DNA of 64,000 nucleotides from the NCBI GenBank assembly GCA_964451255.1, contig CAYVHL010000001.1, forward strand, positions 868,001-932,000. The letters run 5' to 3'. Shown here piece after piece: positions 1 to 7,547 of the stretch; the first letter of the stretch is position 1; each line of letters opens with the position of its first letter. The position numbers and the translations under genes are program-made. The notes below the pieces were generated by a model. The model did not search any database. It was not told the DNA's origin and saw nothing but the letters and a program-made list of their open reading frames with translations. This stretch comes from JAHBTB01 sp964451255. Its GTDB lineage: Bacteria; Armatimonadota; Fimbriimonadia; Fimbriimonadales; Fimbriimonadaceae.

Positions 1-1
1 C

Positions 2-871
2 AACATCATCCACAAGGAGCGGCGCGACCTGATCGACACGATCATCGGCGGCACGGAGGAGACGACCACCGGCGTCATCCGCCTTCGGGCGATGGCCAAG
101 GACGGCGTGCTCGCCTATCCGATCGTCGCTGTCAACGACGCCGACACCAAGCACCTCTTTGACAACCGTTACGGCACGGGCCAAAGCACGCTTGACGGCA
201 TCATGCGCGCGACGAACATCTTGTTCGCCGGACGCACCGTCGTGGTCGCCGGCTACGGGTGGTGCGGACGTGGCGTCGCCATGAGGGCCAAGGGGCTCGG
301 TGCCCACGTCGTGGTCACCGAGATCGACCCCACCAAAGCTATCGAGGCGGTGATGGACGGGTTTTCTGTGATGCCGATGGAACAGGCGGCCCCGATCGGC
401 GACGTCTTCATCACCCTGACGGGCAACAAGAACGTGATCGACGGACGTCACTTTGACAAGCTCAAAGACGGCGCCGTCCTCTGCAACAGCGGACACTTCA
501 ATGCCGAAATCGACATCCCCACCCTGGATATGTCGAGCAAGGGACGCCGGATGGTCCGGGAGTACGTCGAAGAGTTCACCCTTCGATCAGGCAAAAAGGT
601 CCACCTGCTGGCCGACGGGCGGCTGATCAACTTGGCCGCCGCCGAGGGGCACCCCGCCTCCGTCATGGATATGAGCTTCGCCAACCAGGCACTGTGCGCC
701 GAGCACATGGCGCGGAATGCCGCCTCGATGGGCAAGGACGTCCACACGGTGCCGGTCGAGATCGACCGGCAGGTCGCGGCATTGAAACTGGAGTCGATGG
801 CCGTCCAGATCGACAAGCTCACGCCGGAACAGGTGGCTTATCTGAACAGTTACGCCGAAGGCACCGCCTGA
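2..871 (+). CDS. ahcY: S-adenosylhomocysteinase, C-terminal part (5' end outside window)
   Basis: It hydrolyses S-adenosylhomocysteine to adenosine and homocysteine in the methyl cycle. The reading frame is open from the left edge, so the N-terminus is missing and 289 residues remain. Visible family marks are the GGTEETTTGV segment at the start, NDADTKHLFDNRYGTGQS, and the NAD-binding Rossmann loop VVAGYGWCGRGVA. The protein ends in LTPEQVAYLNSYAEGTA and lacks the KPDHYRY tail of the classical enzyme; as far as I recall, archaeal and Thermotoga-type enzymes also end this way. The last ~100 bases are the first unit of the tandem repeat that follows the gene. Confidence 0.95.
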   Translation, partial: NIIHKERRDLIDTIIGGTEETTTGVIRLRAMAKDGVLAYPIVAVNDADTKHLFDNRYGTGQSTLDGIMRATNILFAGRTVVVAGYGWCGRGVAMRAKGLGAHVVVTEIDPTKAIEAVMDGFSVMPMEQAAPIGDVFITLTGNKNVIDGRHFDKLKDGAVLCNSGHFNAEIDIPTLDMSSKGRRMVREYVEEFTLRSGKKVHLLADGRLINLAAAEGHPASVMDMSFANQALCAEHMARNAASMGKDVHTVPVEIDRQVAALKLESMAVQIDKLTPEQVAYLNSYAEGTA

Positions 872-1226
872 GTCGGGTGGGCACATCGGTCGCGGCTTCG
901 AAATACCGGTGCCGATGGCCGTCCAGATCGAGAAACGCACGTCGGAACAGGTGGCTTATCTAAGCAGATACCCCGGAGGCACCCGCCTGAGTCCGGTGGG
1001 CACACCGGTCGCGGCTTTGATAGACTGGAGTCGATGGCCGTCCAGATCGATAAGCTCACGCCGGAGCAGGTGGCTTATCTGAACAGTTACGTCGAAGGCG
1101 CCGCCTGAGTCCGGTGGGCACATCGGTCGCGGCTTCGATAAACCGGAGCCGATGGCCGCCCAGATCGACAGACGCACTCCGGAACAGGTGGCCTATCTAA
1201 GCAGATACCCCGAAGGCACCGGATGA
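772..1226 (+). repeat. Tandem repeat, ~118 bp unit, ~3.8 copies, derived from the ahcY 3' end
   Basis: The anchor GGTCGCGGC starts at 772, 888, 1007 and 1125, and GATGGCC at 796, 914, 1033 and 1151, giving spacings of 116 to 119 bases. Unit 1 is the real ahcY C-terminus and stop. Units 1 and 3 resemble each other (LTPEQVAYLNSY-type), and units 2 and 4 resemble each other (TPEQVAYLSRYP-type). This suggests a monomer duplication followed by a dimer duplication. Each downstream unit still encodes a peptide starting MA(V/A)QI, but the unit length shifts the frame between units, so they are not one extended protein. Confidence 0.9.
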
Positions 1227-1393
1227 CCGGCCCCCATCTAACATGCGTCGTCCGGTCTGGCCGCCTGCGACGCGCGATCTGCTCGACCCTCCATTCGTAG
1301 GTCCGGGTGAAATCAAGTGCCCTCGCCGGGTACATTTCCCTTCCCCAGGGCCGCGACGGCCCCGGCCGCTGTCGTGGCCGACAACCTGGAACC
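1227..1393. other. Intergenic spacer between repeat and tRNA-Val
   Basis: This is a GC-rich spacer that presumably holds the tRNA promoter. I see no confident -35/-10 pair and no coding potential in it. Confidence 0.4.
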
Positions 1394-1468
1394 GGGCGGT
1401 TAGCTCAGTGGTAGAGCACTACAATGACACTGTAGGGGTCACAGGTTCAAGTCCTGTACCGCCCACCA
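1394..1468 (+). tRNA. tRNA-Val (anticodon GAC)
   Basis: The acceptor arm GGGCGGT at 1394-1400 pairs with ACCGCCC at 1458-1464, followed by discriminator A and an encoded CCA at 1466-1468. The anticodon stem CTACA/TGTAG encloses the loop ATGACAC, giving anticodon GAC (Val, codon GUC). The T arm is ACAGGTTCAAGTCCTGT. The 3' portion from 1422 onwards is duplicated at 3493-3540, so this tRNA is the likely insertion target of the island that follows. Confidence 0.95.
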
Positions 1469-1469
1469 C
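1422..1469 (+). repeat. attL-like direct repeat (3' part of tRNA-Val)
   Basis: These 48 bases, from inside the anticodon stem to one base past the CCA, recur without mismatch at 3493-3540. Both copies are followed by a T-run after at most one differing base. Perfect repetition of a tRNA 3' end is the usual mark of site-specific integration into a tRNA gene. The complete tRNA remains on this side. Confidence 0.85.
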
Positions 1470-1732
1470 CTTTTTGAACCTAATTCGGACCACTCCAAGC
1501 GGTCGCCATTATGTTTAGATGTGCGTGTCTCTCCAACAGAGCCTCCTGGCAGCCTCAACTGGAAGCTTCTGGAGTCGACCAGATGCGTGACTCGCCTTTT
1601 CGACAGTAGGCGAATAAAGTGCAGCCCCTGGGGAAACGAGGTTGCTACCAACCAAGATGGCCTTGCAAGCGGTTCTCACCATCGACGAACGAACCTTGTT
1701 CGTCTAAAATGGGTGAGGAATCTCCCACTGCC
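1470..1732. other. Non-coding left arm of the tRNA-Val island
   Basis: About 260 bases between the tRNA and the first island gene, of less GC-rich composition than the flanking chromosome. Reading frames here have no recognisable family. It presumably contains the promoter of the ImmA gene, but I could not fix one. A GTGAGGA stretch at 1713-1719 may be the ribosome binding site for the start at 1733. Confidence 0.4.
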
Positions 1733-2884
1733 ATGACCGTCACCGTTGAACCCAAGCTGCTCGATTGGGCCAGAGAACGTGCATCTCTGACTCCAGTTGA
1801 GCTTGCTCGGAAGATCGGTGTGAGTCGCATAGGCAGGCTTGAGGAATGGTTCACGACAGGCGAATTGCCTCTCAAGAAACTGGAAGCAATCGCCCAGAAG
1901 ACGCATGTACCCTTGGGTTATCTGTTTCTTGAGGAGCCGCCCGATGAACCGCTACCTGTACCGGATTACAGAACAGTCGGCGGAAGCGGAGTGAGAAGGG
2001 CAAGCGCTGAATTGATCGACACTCTTTACGCCTGTGCCGAGCGTCAGGCATGGTATCGAGAGTATCTGGAAGACATCGAAGCGCCTGAACTTGGCTTCTT
2101 GGGTCAATTTTCTCTCGCGAGCGATCCGCGCGACGTCGCAGGAAGCATTAGGGAAATGATCGGCTGGAACGCCGAGACACGCGCGGCGGAATCCAACCTT
2201 GAACTCGTCATCGGTCGCTTTGCGACTGCCATCGAGGATGCGGGTGTCTTGGTTATGCGCAACGGGGTGGTGGGGAACAACACCCACCGCGCTCTAAATC
2301 CAGCGGAGTTCCGAGGCTTCGCTATGTTCGACCCGATGGCACCGCTGATTTTCGTCAATGCAGCCGATGCCAAAGTCGCGCAGATGTTCACGCTCGCCCA
2401 TGAACTCGCGCACATCTGGATCGGCCAGAGCGCTCTCGTTGATGTCCGGATCGTGTCCGACAAGCCGCTGGAGCGATTTTGCAACCAGGTCGCAGCAGAA
2501 GTGCTCGTTCCCGCCGAAGAGTTTAGCCGCGAGTGGAAGGGATTGGATGGGGATGGGATTGAATTGCAGCGGCTTAGCCGGAAGTTTCGTGTCAGTCGTT
2601 TTGTAGTTCTGATCCGAGTTCTCGAAAGCGGCTTGATTTCGCAAGCCGAATACGAGGCGCGCGAGGCAGTCGAGAGGAATCGTGAGTTTCGGCCCAGCGG
2701 TGACTCTGGTGGCGGCAACTTCTACTACACACAGCGAAGCAGGTTGGGACGACGGTTTGCACGTGCAGTCTTGGCGAGCGCTCACACTGGCAAAACTCTA
2801 ATGCGCGACGCATACGCTCTCCTCGGAGTGAAGAAGCATGAAACATACGTTAGGCTCGCCGATGCCATGGAAGTGGCGGTCTGA
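1733..2884 (+). CDS. XRE-family HTH protein with ImmA/IrrE metallopeptidase domain
   Basis: The 383-residue protein begins with an HTH-like region (about residues 10-70) and a linker. It then has a zinc-peptidase domain with FTLAHELAHIW, whose HELAH at about 223-227 matches the HExxH zinc motif of the ImmA/IrrE family. ImmA peptidases cleave phage or ICE repressors; HTH-ImmA proteins next to DUF4411 genes are usually treated as the antitoxin or regulator of a two-gene module. I chose the ATG at 1733 (MTVTVEPK) because it gives the typical family start; ATG 1709 is an in-frame alternative. Its stop codon overlaps the next start as TGATG, so the pair is translationally coupled. Confidence 0.85.
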   Translation: MTVTVEPKLLDWARERASLTPVELARKIGVSRIGRLEEWFTTGELPLKKLEAIAQKTHVPLGYLFLEEPPDEPLPVPDYRTVGGSGVRRASAELIDTLYACAERQAWYREYLEDIEAPELGFLGQFSLASDPRDVAGSIREMIGWNAETRAAESNLELVIGRFATAIEDAGVLVMRNGVVGNNTHRALNPAEFRGFAMFDPMAPLIFVNAADAKVAQMFTLAHELAHIWIGQSALVDVRIVSDKPLERFCNQVAAEVLVPAEEFSREWKGLDGDGIELQRLSRKFRVSRFVVLIRVLESGLISQAEYEAREAVERNREFRPSGDSGGGNFYYTQRSRLGRRFARAVLASAHTGKTLMRDAYALLGVKKHETYVRLADAMEVAV

Positions 2885-3375
2885 TGGCCTACTTAATGGA
2901 CTCCAACGCCTTCATTCAGGCGAAGAATCACTTCTATCGCTTCAGCTTTTGCCCAGGGTTCTGGGAGTGGATCACCGCACACCACGAAGGTGGCAGTTTG
3001 TTCAGCGTTGAAAAGGTTGCGGAAGAGCTCAAGGTTGGTAACGACGGATTGGCAGATTGGGTGGACGCCACAGCTCCGCCAGGATTCTTTGTTGCGCCGA
3101 CAGCGCAAGTCGCGACGGCTCAAGGCGTCGTTGCTCGTTGGGTCCAGGCCCAGGCGACGTATTCAGCGCATGAGAAGGTCCGCTTTCTCGGACGAGCCGA
3201 CCCTTGGCTCATAGCGGAAGCGATCGAGAACGGCCACGAGATCATCACCTTCGAGGACCTCGTTCCGGCCAACTCCTCGAAGGTCAAGATCCCCAACGTA
3301 GCCGCTAACTTTGGGGTTCAGTGTGCAAACCTGTACGACGTGTTGGAGACATCTGGAGCTCAACTCCGAATCTAG
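2884..3375 (+). CDS. DUF4411 family protein, PIN-like putative toxin
   Basis: This 163-residue protein starts MAYLMDSNAFIQAKN. A PIN-type acidic residue lies in MDSN, and later acidic positions lie in FLGRADPWLIA and IITFEDL, as in PIN-like nucleases. Known members of DUF4411 sit directly after HTH-ImmA genes, as here, and are annotated as probable toxins of a toxin-antitoxin pair. Nuclease activity is inferred from fold family only. The gene overlaps the preceding one by one base and ends about 120 bases before the right-hand copy of the tRNA repeat. Confidence 0.8.
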   Translation: MAYLMDSNAFIQAKNHFYRFSFCPGFWEWITAHHEGGSLFSVEKVAEELKVGNDGLADWVDATAPPGFFVAPTAQVATAQGVVARWVQAQATYSAHEKVRFLGRADPWLIAEAIENGHEIITFEDLVPANSSKVKIPNVAANFGVQCANLYDVLETSGAQLRI

Positions 3376-3492
3376 TTGACGAGCCCTACGGACCCTGTCT
3401 GGTCTCTCCAAGTCTCTCCATTCGGGGAGCAAAACTGAGACATCCTGAGACGTAGATAGATTCAAAATCGAGCTACTGAACCTGCTGAATCC

Positions 3493-3540
3493 CAATGACA
3501 CTGTAGGGGTCACAGGTTCAAGTCCTGTACCGCCCACCAC
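3493..3540 (+). repeat. attR-like direct repeat (partial tRNA-Val copy)
   Basis: A perfect 48-base copy of 1422-1469, containing half of the anticodon arm, the T arm, the acceptor 3' strand and CCA. It lacks the 5' half and so cannot make a tRNA. It marks the right boundary of the island, 57 bases from the stop of the nitrate reductase-like gene. Confidence 0.9.
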
Positions 3541-3597
3541 TTTTTTAGCTCCAGTGTGCCGCGAGCCTAGACGGCCGAGGGCCTAACGCCCCGCAGT

Positions 3598-5770
3598 TCA
3601 GGGTGATGACGCACGTTCGATCCGGACGCATGCCCGTTTGAACTCCGGGATTTTGCTGAGCGGGTCGAGCGCGCGGACCGTGAGATTGTTGGCGGACTTC
3701 TTCCCTGCCCAGTGATAGGGGATGAACACCGTGTCGGGGCGGATCGTGGTCACCACCTTCGCTCGAAGCACCACCGCACCACGGCGGCTCTCCACTTTCA
3801 TCCACTCCTTGTCTTCGATCCCATATTGTTNNNNNNNNNNGGATCTCGACATAAGGTTCGGGGCACAGGTCTACCAGGCCGCCGATGCGGCGGGTCTGCG
3901 TGCCGCTCAGATACTGGCTGACGACGCGGCCGGTGGTCAGGATCACCGGATACTCCTCGTCAGGCTCTTCCGCCGAAGGACGGTATGGCGTGGGGTGAAA
4001 ATGCGCCTTGCCGTCTGGGGTCTTGAATTTGAGATCTTCGAACAGCCTCGGCGTGCCGGGGTGTCCGATCTCGGGGCACGGCCAAAAGACTCCGAATTCC
4101 TTTTCTATCCTTTCATAGGTGATGCCGTAATAGTCTGCCGTGCCGCCTTTGCTAGCCACCCGCAGTTCGTTGAAGATCGCCTCGCTGTCCGCAAAGTCAA
4201 AATATTTGCCGCGACCAAGCCTTCTCGCGAGATCCAAGAGGATCTCTGTGTCGGCCTTTGCGTTTCCGGGGGGATCCACGGCCTTTCGGATTCGGATGAC
4301 ACGTCCCTCGCCACTCGTGCTGGTTCCCTCCTCCTCCTCGTGCAGCGATCCCGCCATCACGACGTCGGCGTGGTAGGCGGTCTCGCTCAAAAAGAAGTCG
4401 ATCGCGGTGTAGTGTTCCAGCTTGCCCAACGCCTGCCTTGTGAAGTTGGAGTCCGGCAGGGAGATGACCGGGTTGAAGCAGATCGAGACGAGCGCTTTAA
4501 TCTCGCCCGCGTCAATCATGTTCATGATCTCTTGGGCGGTGTGGCCCTTGCCGGGCAACTCCTCGTCGGAAATCCCCCAGACATCGCATATATACTTGCG
4601 GTGCTCGGGGTTGGTGATGTCCCGGTTGCCCGGAAGCTGGTCGCACTTGTGGCCGTGTTCCCGCCCACCTTGCCCGTTGCCCTGCCCCGTGATCGTCCCA
4701 TAGCCACAGCCCTTACGGCCGATACGGCCGGTGGCAAGGACGAGGTTGATGCAGGAGAGGACGTTCTCCACGCCTTTCGTGTGGTGCTCGATACCGCGTG
4801 CGTGAAGCAAAAAGCTTGTCTCGGCCGGGCCCCACATCCTTGCTGCCTTTTGAATGTCTTCGATCTCGACGCCGCTGATGCGTGACGCCTCCTCCAAGGG
4901 GAAACTGAGAGCGGCTGCCTTGGTCTCTTCCCAGCCGACGGTGTGTTCCGAGACGAAACCTTCGTTGACATAGCCCTCCTCAATGAGGACCCTTAGGATT
5001 CCCGTCATCAACGCTGTGTCGGTACCAGGTCGAACGGGGAGGTGGAGGTCGCAGGTCCGGGCCAAGGGGGTGATCCGAGGGTCCACCATGATGAGCTTCG
5101 CCCCGCGGTCTCGGGCGCGCCATATGTAGTCGGTCGTGATCGGCGAGCATTCGGCAACGTTCGTGCCTGCGCACAAGATGACCTTGGCTTCGAGTATGTC
5201 GTCCCAATAATTGGCCGCCCGGTCGACACCGAACGCCTTCTTGTTCCCGACGCCGGCGCTCACCATGCAGAGTCGGCCGTTATAGTCCAGTTCTCGGGTC
5301 TGGAGTGCCAGTCGAGCGAACTTTCCCACCAGATAGCACTTTTCATTGGTGAGCGACACACCAGACAGCATCGCGACCGCGTCTTTGCCGTACTTCTCCT
5401 GAATCCGCTTGAGCTCGGAGACCGTGGTGCTGTAGGCCTCCTCCCACGTTATGGGGACGAACCCGACCCCATCGACGCGCTTCATGGGATCAAGGAGGCG
5501 GTCGGGATGGCTGCCCTGCAGATACCGCTTGACACCTTTGGGGCAGAGTTTCCCCTTGTTGAACGGGAACTCTTCCCAGGGTTCGAATCCGATGACCTTG
5601 TTGTCTTTGACCTTGAGCTGGATGCCGCATTGCTGGCCGCAGAAGCAACAGTGGGTCTTGACCACTTTGTCTGGCTCGCCCCTGCCCTGCCATCCGCCCG
5701 GGGGATCGTACTTGAGATGAGGGCCGAACTTATCTATCAGCTGGTCAAACTCAACGGGAGGCTTCGCCAT
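3598..5770 (-). CDS. NasA-like molybdopterin oxidoreductase (probable nitrate reductase catalytic subunit), interrupted by assembly gap
   Basis: A Mo-bisMGD enzyme of the NasA/NapA/FdhF group. The N-terminal [4Fe-4S] motif is CCFCGQQCG (about residues 41-49) with the fourth Cys in GKLCPKG (Cys76). Cys168 in NGRLCMVSA is the expected molybdenum ligand, so this is not a selenocysteine or DMSO-reductase-type site. TGQGNGQGGREHG near residues 361-373 is typical of NasA-like enzymes. No Tat signal is present, so it is predicted cytoplasmic. Ten N at 3831-3840 shift the frame; the true C-terminal cofactor-binding domain continues in another frame to the stop at 3598 (ending RIERASSP). Its own promoter region carries a Crp/FNR-like palindrome. 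Nitrate is the likeliest substrate from the Moco, Crp and NnrS context; formate is an alternative. Confidence 0.8.
3831..3840. other. Assembly gap (10 N)
   Basis: Ten undetermined bases join two contigs inside the oxidoreductase gene. The reading frame changes across the gap, so its true length is not 10. The gene should not be read as a pseudogene on this evidence. Confidence 0.98.
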
Positions 5771-5776
5771 AACTCT

Positions 5777-5820
5777 AGTGTAAGCGAATCCTCTGGGTAT
5801 GCCCAGTGACGAAGGTCACC
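5777..5820 (-). promoter_or_regulatory. Candidate Crp/FNR-type operator and promoter of the nitrate reductase-like gene
   Basis: AGTGACGAAGGTCACC at 5805-5820 is a perfect GTGAC-N4-GTCAC palindrome that shares the TGAC-N4-GTCA core with the three TATGA-N6-TCATA sites of the same island. On the minus strand a TACACT hexamer at 5782-5777 puts the palindrome centre at about -42.5. The predicted transcription start then falls on the A of the ATG at 5770, implying a leaderless message. This is inference from spacing. Confidence 0.5.
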
Positions 5821-5834
5821 GTCCGCACATCCAA

Positions 5835-7292
5835 TCATCCGCTCGCGCCGCCCTTCAGCGAATAGACGTGCTCAAATCCTTGATTTCGGAGACGATAGGC
5901 TGTCCGGCCGCTCCTCGCGCCGCTCGCGCAGACGAGAATGACGTCCTGGGATCCAAGCGTCGCCGTGTCCGCCTGCAAACTGCTCAAGGGAGTCTGCCTC
6001 CATTCCACCTGGCCCAGTTCCAACCTCGGCCTTGGCTCTTGCTCTTCCCTCAAGTCAAAGCAGACAAACGGCCGCTTCCAGCTTCTCACCTCTTCAGGAG
6101 AAACCTCCCAGTCCAACACGACCGGCTTGGGCCGCCACGGCGGCACTCCTTCGCACAGGCAGCCGGGGCGTCGGGTGCGGGTCACACGCCGCCACGAGAG
6201 ATCGTTAAGGTCGGCCCACAACTGGCAAACGGAAAGAGGTTCACCTATGCCAACGATCAACTTGATCGCTTCGGTGGCCTGCAAGACACCGAACAGGCCC
6301 GGGACTACACCCAGTACGCCTGCCTCGGCGCAGGTCTGCACGCATCCTTGGGCGGGAATGTCCTCCCATTGGCATCGCAGACAGGGCCCACCAGGAAGGA
6401 CAGTCTGGACATAACCGTCCATGCGGTGGATCGCCGCCTGCACCAGGGGGCGGCCGAGTTCCTGACAGACGTCGTTCATCAGGAACTTGGCGTCGAACCG
6501 GTCCGTTCCATCCACGACGAGGTCGAACCCGCCGATCAGCCGGTGGGCGTTGCCAGGATTCAATGGCTCTTCAAAGGTCTCGACATGCGTGAACGGGTGC
6601 TGGCGACGTAATGATTCTGCGGCGAGCTGAGCCTTGCTACGGCCGACGTCTTTGGATCCAAACAGTACTTGCCGATGGAGATTGCTCAGGTCTAGGAGGT
6701 CCGGTTCGACGATGCCGATCACGCCCACACCCGCACCGGCAAGGTAGGGCAGCGCCGCGCAACCGAGACCTCCCGCACCCACGACCAGCACCCTCGCCTG
6801 CAACAACGCGGACTGCCCGGCCGGGCCTAGTTCAGGCAGCATAAGTTGCCGTGAAAAAACGTCGCTCGGCAGTATCTTGTCGCCGCCCCGTGGACGGTGC
6901 AGGTTCACCCAATCAGACGGGCCGTCGAGATAATGTTCCTTCTTCCAGATCGGGAGGCGTCGCTTGAGTTCGTCGATCAAGAACTCGCACGCCAGAAACG
7001 CCTCCTTACGGTGAGGGGCCCCGCATCCTACCCAGACAGCGGTCTCGCCAATTTCAAGCTTGCCGACCCGGTGGATGACATGCGCCCAACCCAGCCCGAA
7101 TCTCTCCATCGCCTCAGCGACCAGCGCTGTCCCTTCAGCGATGGCCAATTCAGGATAGGCTTCGTATTCCAGGCACTGGACCTCGCGACCTTCGTTGAGG
7201 TTCCTCACCTTTCCTTCAAACGTCACGAAGCCCCCTGCCAACGGACAATCGGGTTGAGGAGGCTCAATTGGCGAAGCAGTGATCTGGAACAT
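5835..7292 (-). CDS. MoaE - MoeB/ThiF - rhodanese triple-domain protein
   Basis: The 485-residue fusion carries three steps of molybdopterin synthase chemistry in one chain. Residues ~1-140 are MoaE, the large subunit of molybdopterin synthase (GAPHRKEAF, PIWKKEHY). Residues ~145-380 are a MoeB/ThiF-type adenylyltransferase with VVGAGGLG, plus zinc Cys pairs CLRC and CLC. Residues ~385-485 are a rhodanese-like domain with the active-site loop CASGARS. The protein could adenylate the MoaD C-terminus, supply its sulfur and then use the thiocarboxylate. It abuts moaD with no spacer and is the last gene of the moaA operon. Confidence 0.93.
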   Translation of the reverse strand: MFQITASPIEPPQPDCPLAGGFVTFEGKVRNLNEGREVQCLEYEAYPELAIAEGTALVAEAMERFGLGWAHVIHRVGKLEIGETAVWVGCGAPHRKEAFLACEFLIDELKRRLPIWKKEHYLDGPSDWVNLHRPRGGDKILPSDVFSRQLMLPELGPAGQSALLQARVLVVGAGGLGCAALPYLAGAGVGVIGIVEPDLLDLSNLHRQVLFGSKDVGRSKAQLAAESLRRQHPFTHVETFEEPLNPGNAHRLIGGFDLVVDGTDRFDAKFLMNDVCQELGRPLVQAAIHRMDGYVQTVLPGGPCLRCQWEDIPAQGCVQTCAEAGVLGVVPGLFGVLQATEAIKLIVGIGEPLSVCQLWADLNDLSWRRVTRTRRPGCLCEGVPPWRPKPVVLDWEVSPEEVRSWKRPFVCFDLREEQEPRPRLELGQVEWRQTPLSSLQADTATLGSQDVILVCASGARSGRTAYRLRNQGFEHVYSLKGGASG

Positions 7293-7547
7293 TCAACCTC
7301 CGGCCACAGGCGGGATGAACACTACTTCGTCACCGTCAAGCAGTTCCTTCGTTGGTTCGACGTAGGATCCGTTGACGACAAACCTGATCTGCTCAACAGC
7401 CAGAGGAAAACCATGCTTGGCACTGAGGTGGAGATACAGACGCATAGGATCGGAGGCCGGGCTGACCACAGGTTCTTGGGAAAGACCCCGATAATCTCTC
7501 AAGGCCGCGAAGTAGCGGACTGTGACGGTCACAGGAGCACCGCCCAT
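7293..7547 (-). CDS. moaD: MoaD, molybdopterin synthase small (sulfur carrier) subunit
   Basis: An 84-residue ubiquitin-like protein starting MGGAPVTVTVRYFAALRDYRG and ending in VAGG. The C-terminal Gly-Gly is the site of adenylation and thiocarboxylation. Its stop codon directly abuts the ATG of the MoaE-MoeB fusion, its natural partner, and its start overlaps the end of moeA by 19 bases, which indicates tight translational coupling. Confidence 0.95.
   Translation of the reverse strand: MGGAPVTVTVRYFAALRDYRGLSQEPVVSPASDPMRLYLHLSAKHGFPLAVEQIRFVVNGSYVEPTKELLDGDEVVFIPPVAGG

Larger units (their letters stand above)
1422..3540 (+). mobile_element. Small tRNA-Val-borne genomic island carrying an ImmA/DUF4411 module, no integrase
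   Basis: The element is bounded by perfect 48-bp direct repeats made from the tRNA-Val 3' end. It holds only two genes, which overlap: an XRE-ImmA/IrrE protein and a DUF4411 PIN-like protein. No recombinase, excisionase or replication gene fits in the remaining space (about 260 bases on the left and 120 on the right). It may be the eroded remnant of a larger integrative element, or a mini-element mobilised in trans. It sits between the tRNA and the 3' end of the nitrate reductase-like gene. Confidence 0.75.

Noticed and set aside
587..1335. Minus-strand reading frames over the ahcY repeat that share similar peptide segments
   Set aside because: They are reverse complements of the repeat units; the similarity comes from DNA duplication and the sense strand carries the ahcY coding end.
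3163..3540. Minus-strand frame starting MVGGTGLEPVTPTV
   Set aside because: Its start is the reverse complement of the partial tRNA-Val copy, a well-known false gene pattern, and the rest is antisense to the DUF4411 gene.
3545..3830. Continuation of the reductase in its original frame past the N gap
   Set aside because: That frame gives a low-complexity tail, whereas another frame after the gap encodes the expected C-terminal cofactor domain down to 3598.
3722..4885. Long plus-strand frame opposite the reductase gene
   Set aside because: Antisense shadow of a gene with clear cofactor and Fe-S motifs; it has no family features and crosses the N gap.
5581..5600. GGTTCGAATCC, resembling a tRNA T arm
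   Set aside because: It lies within the coding sequence of the reductase and no cloverleaf can be formed around it.
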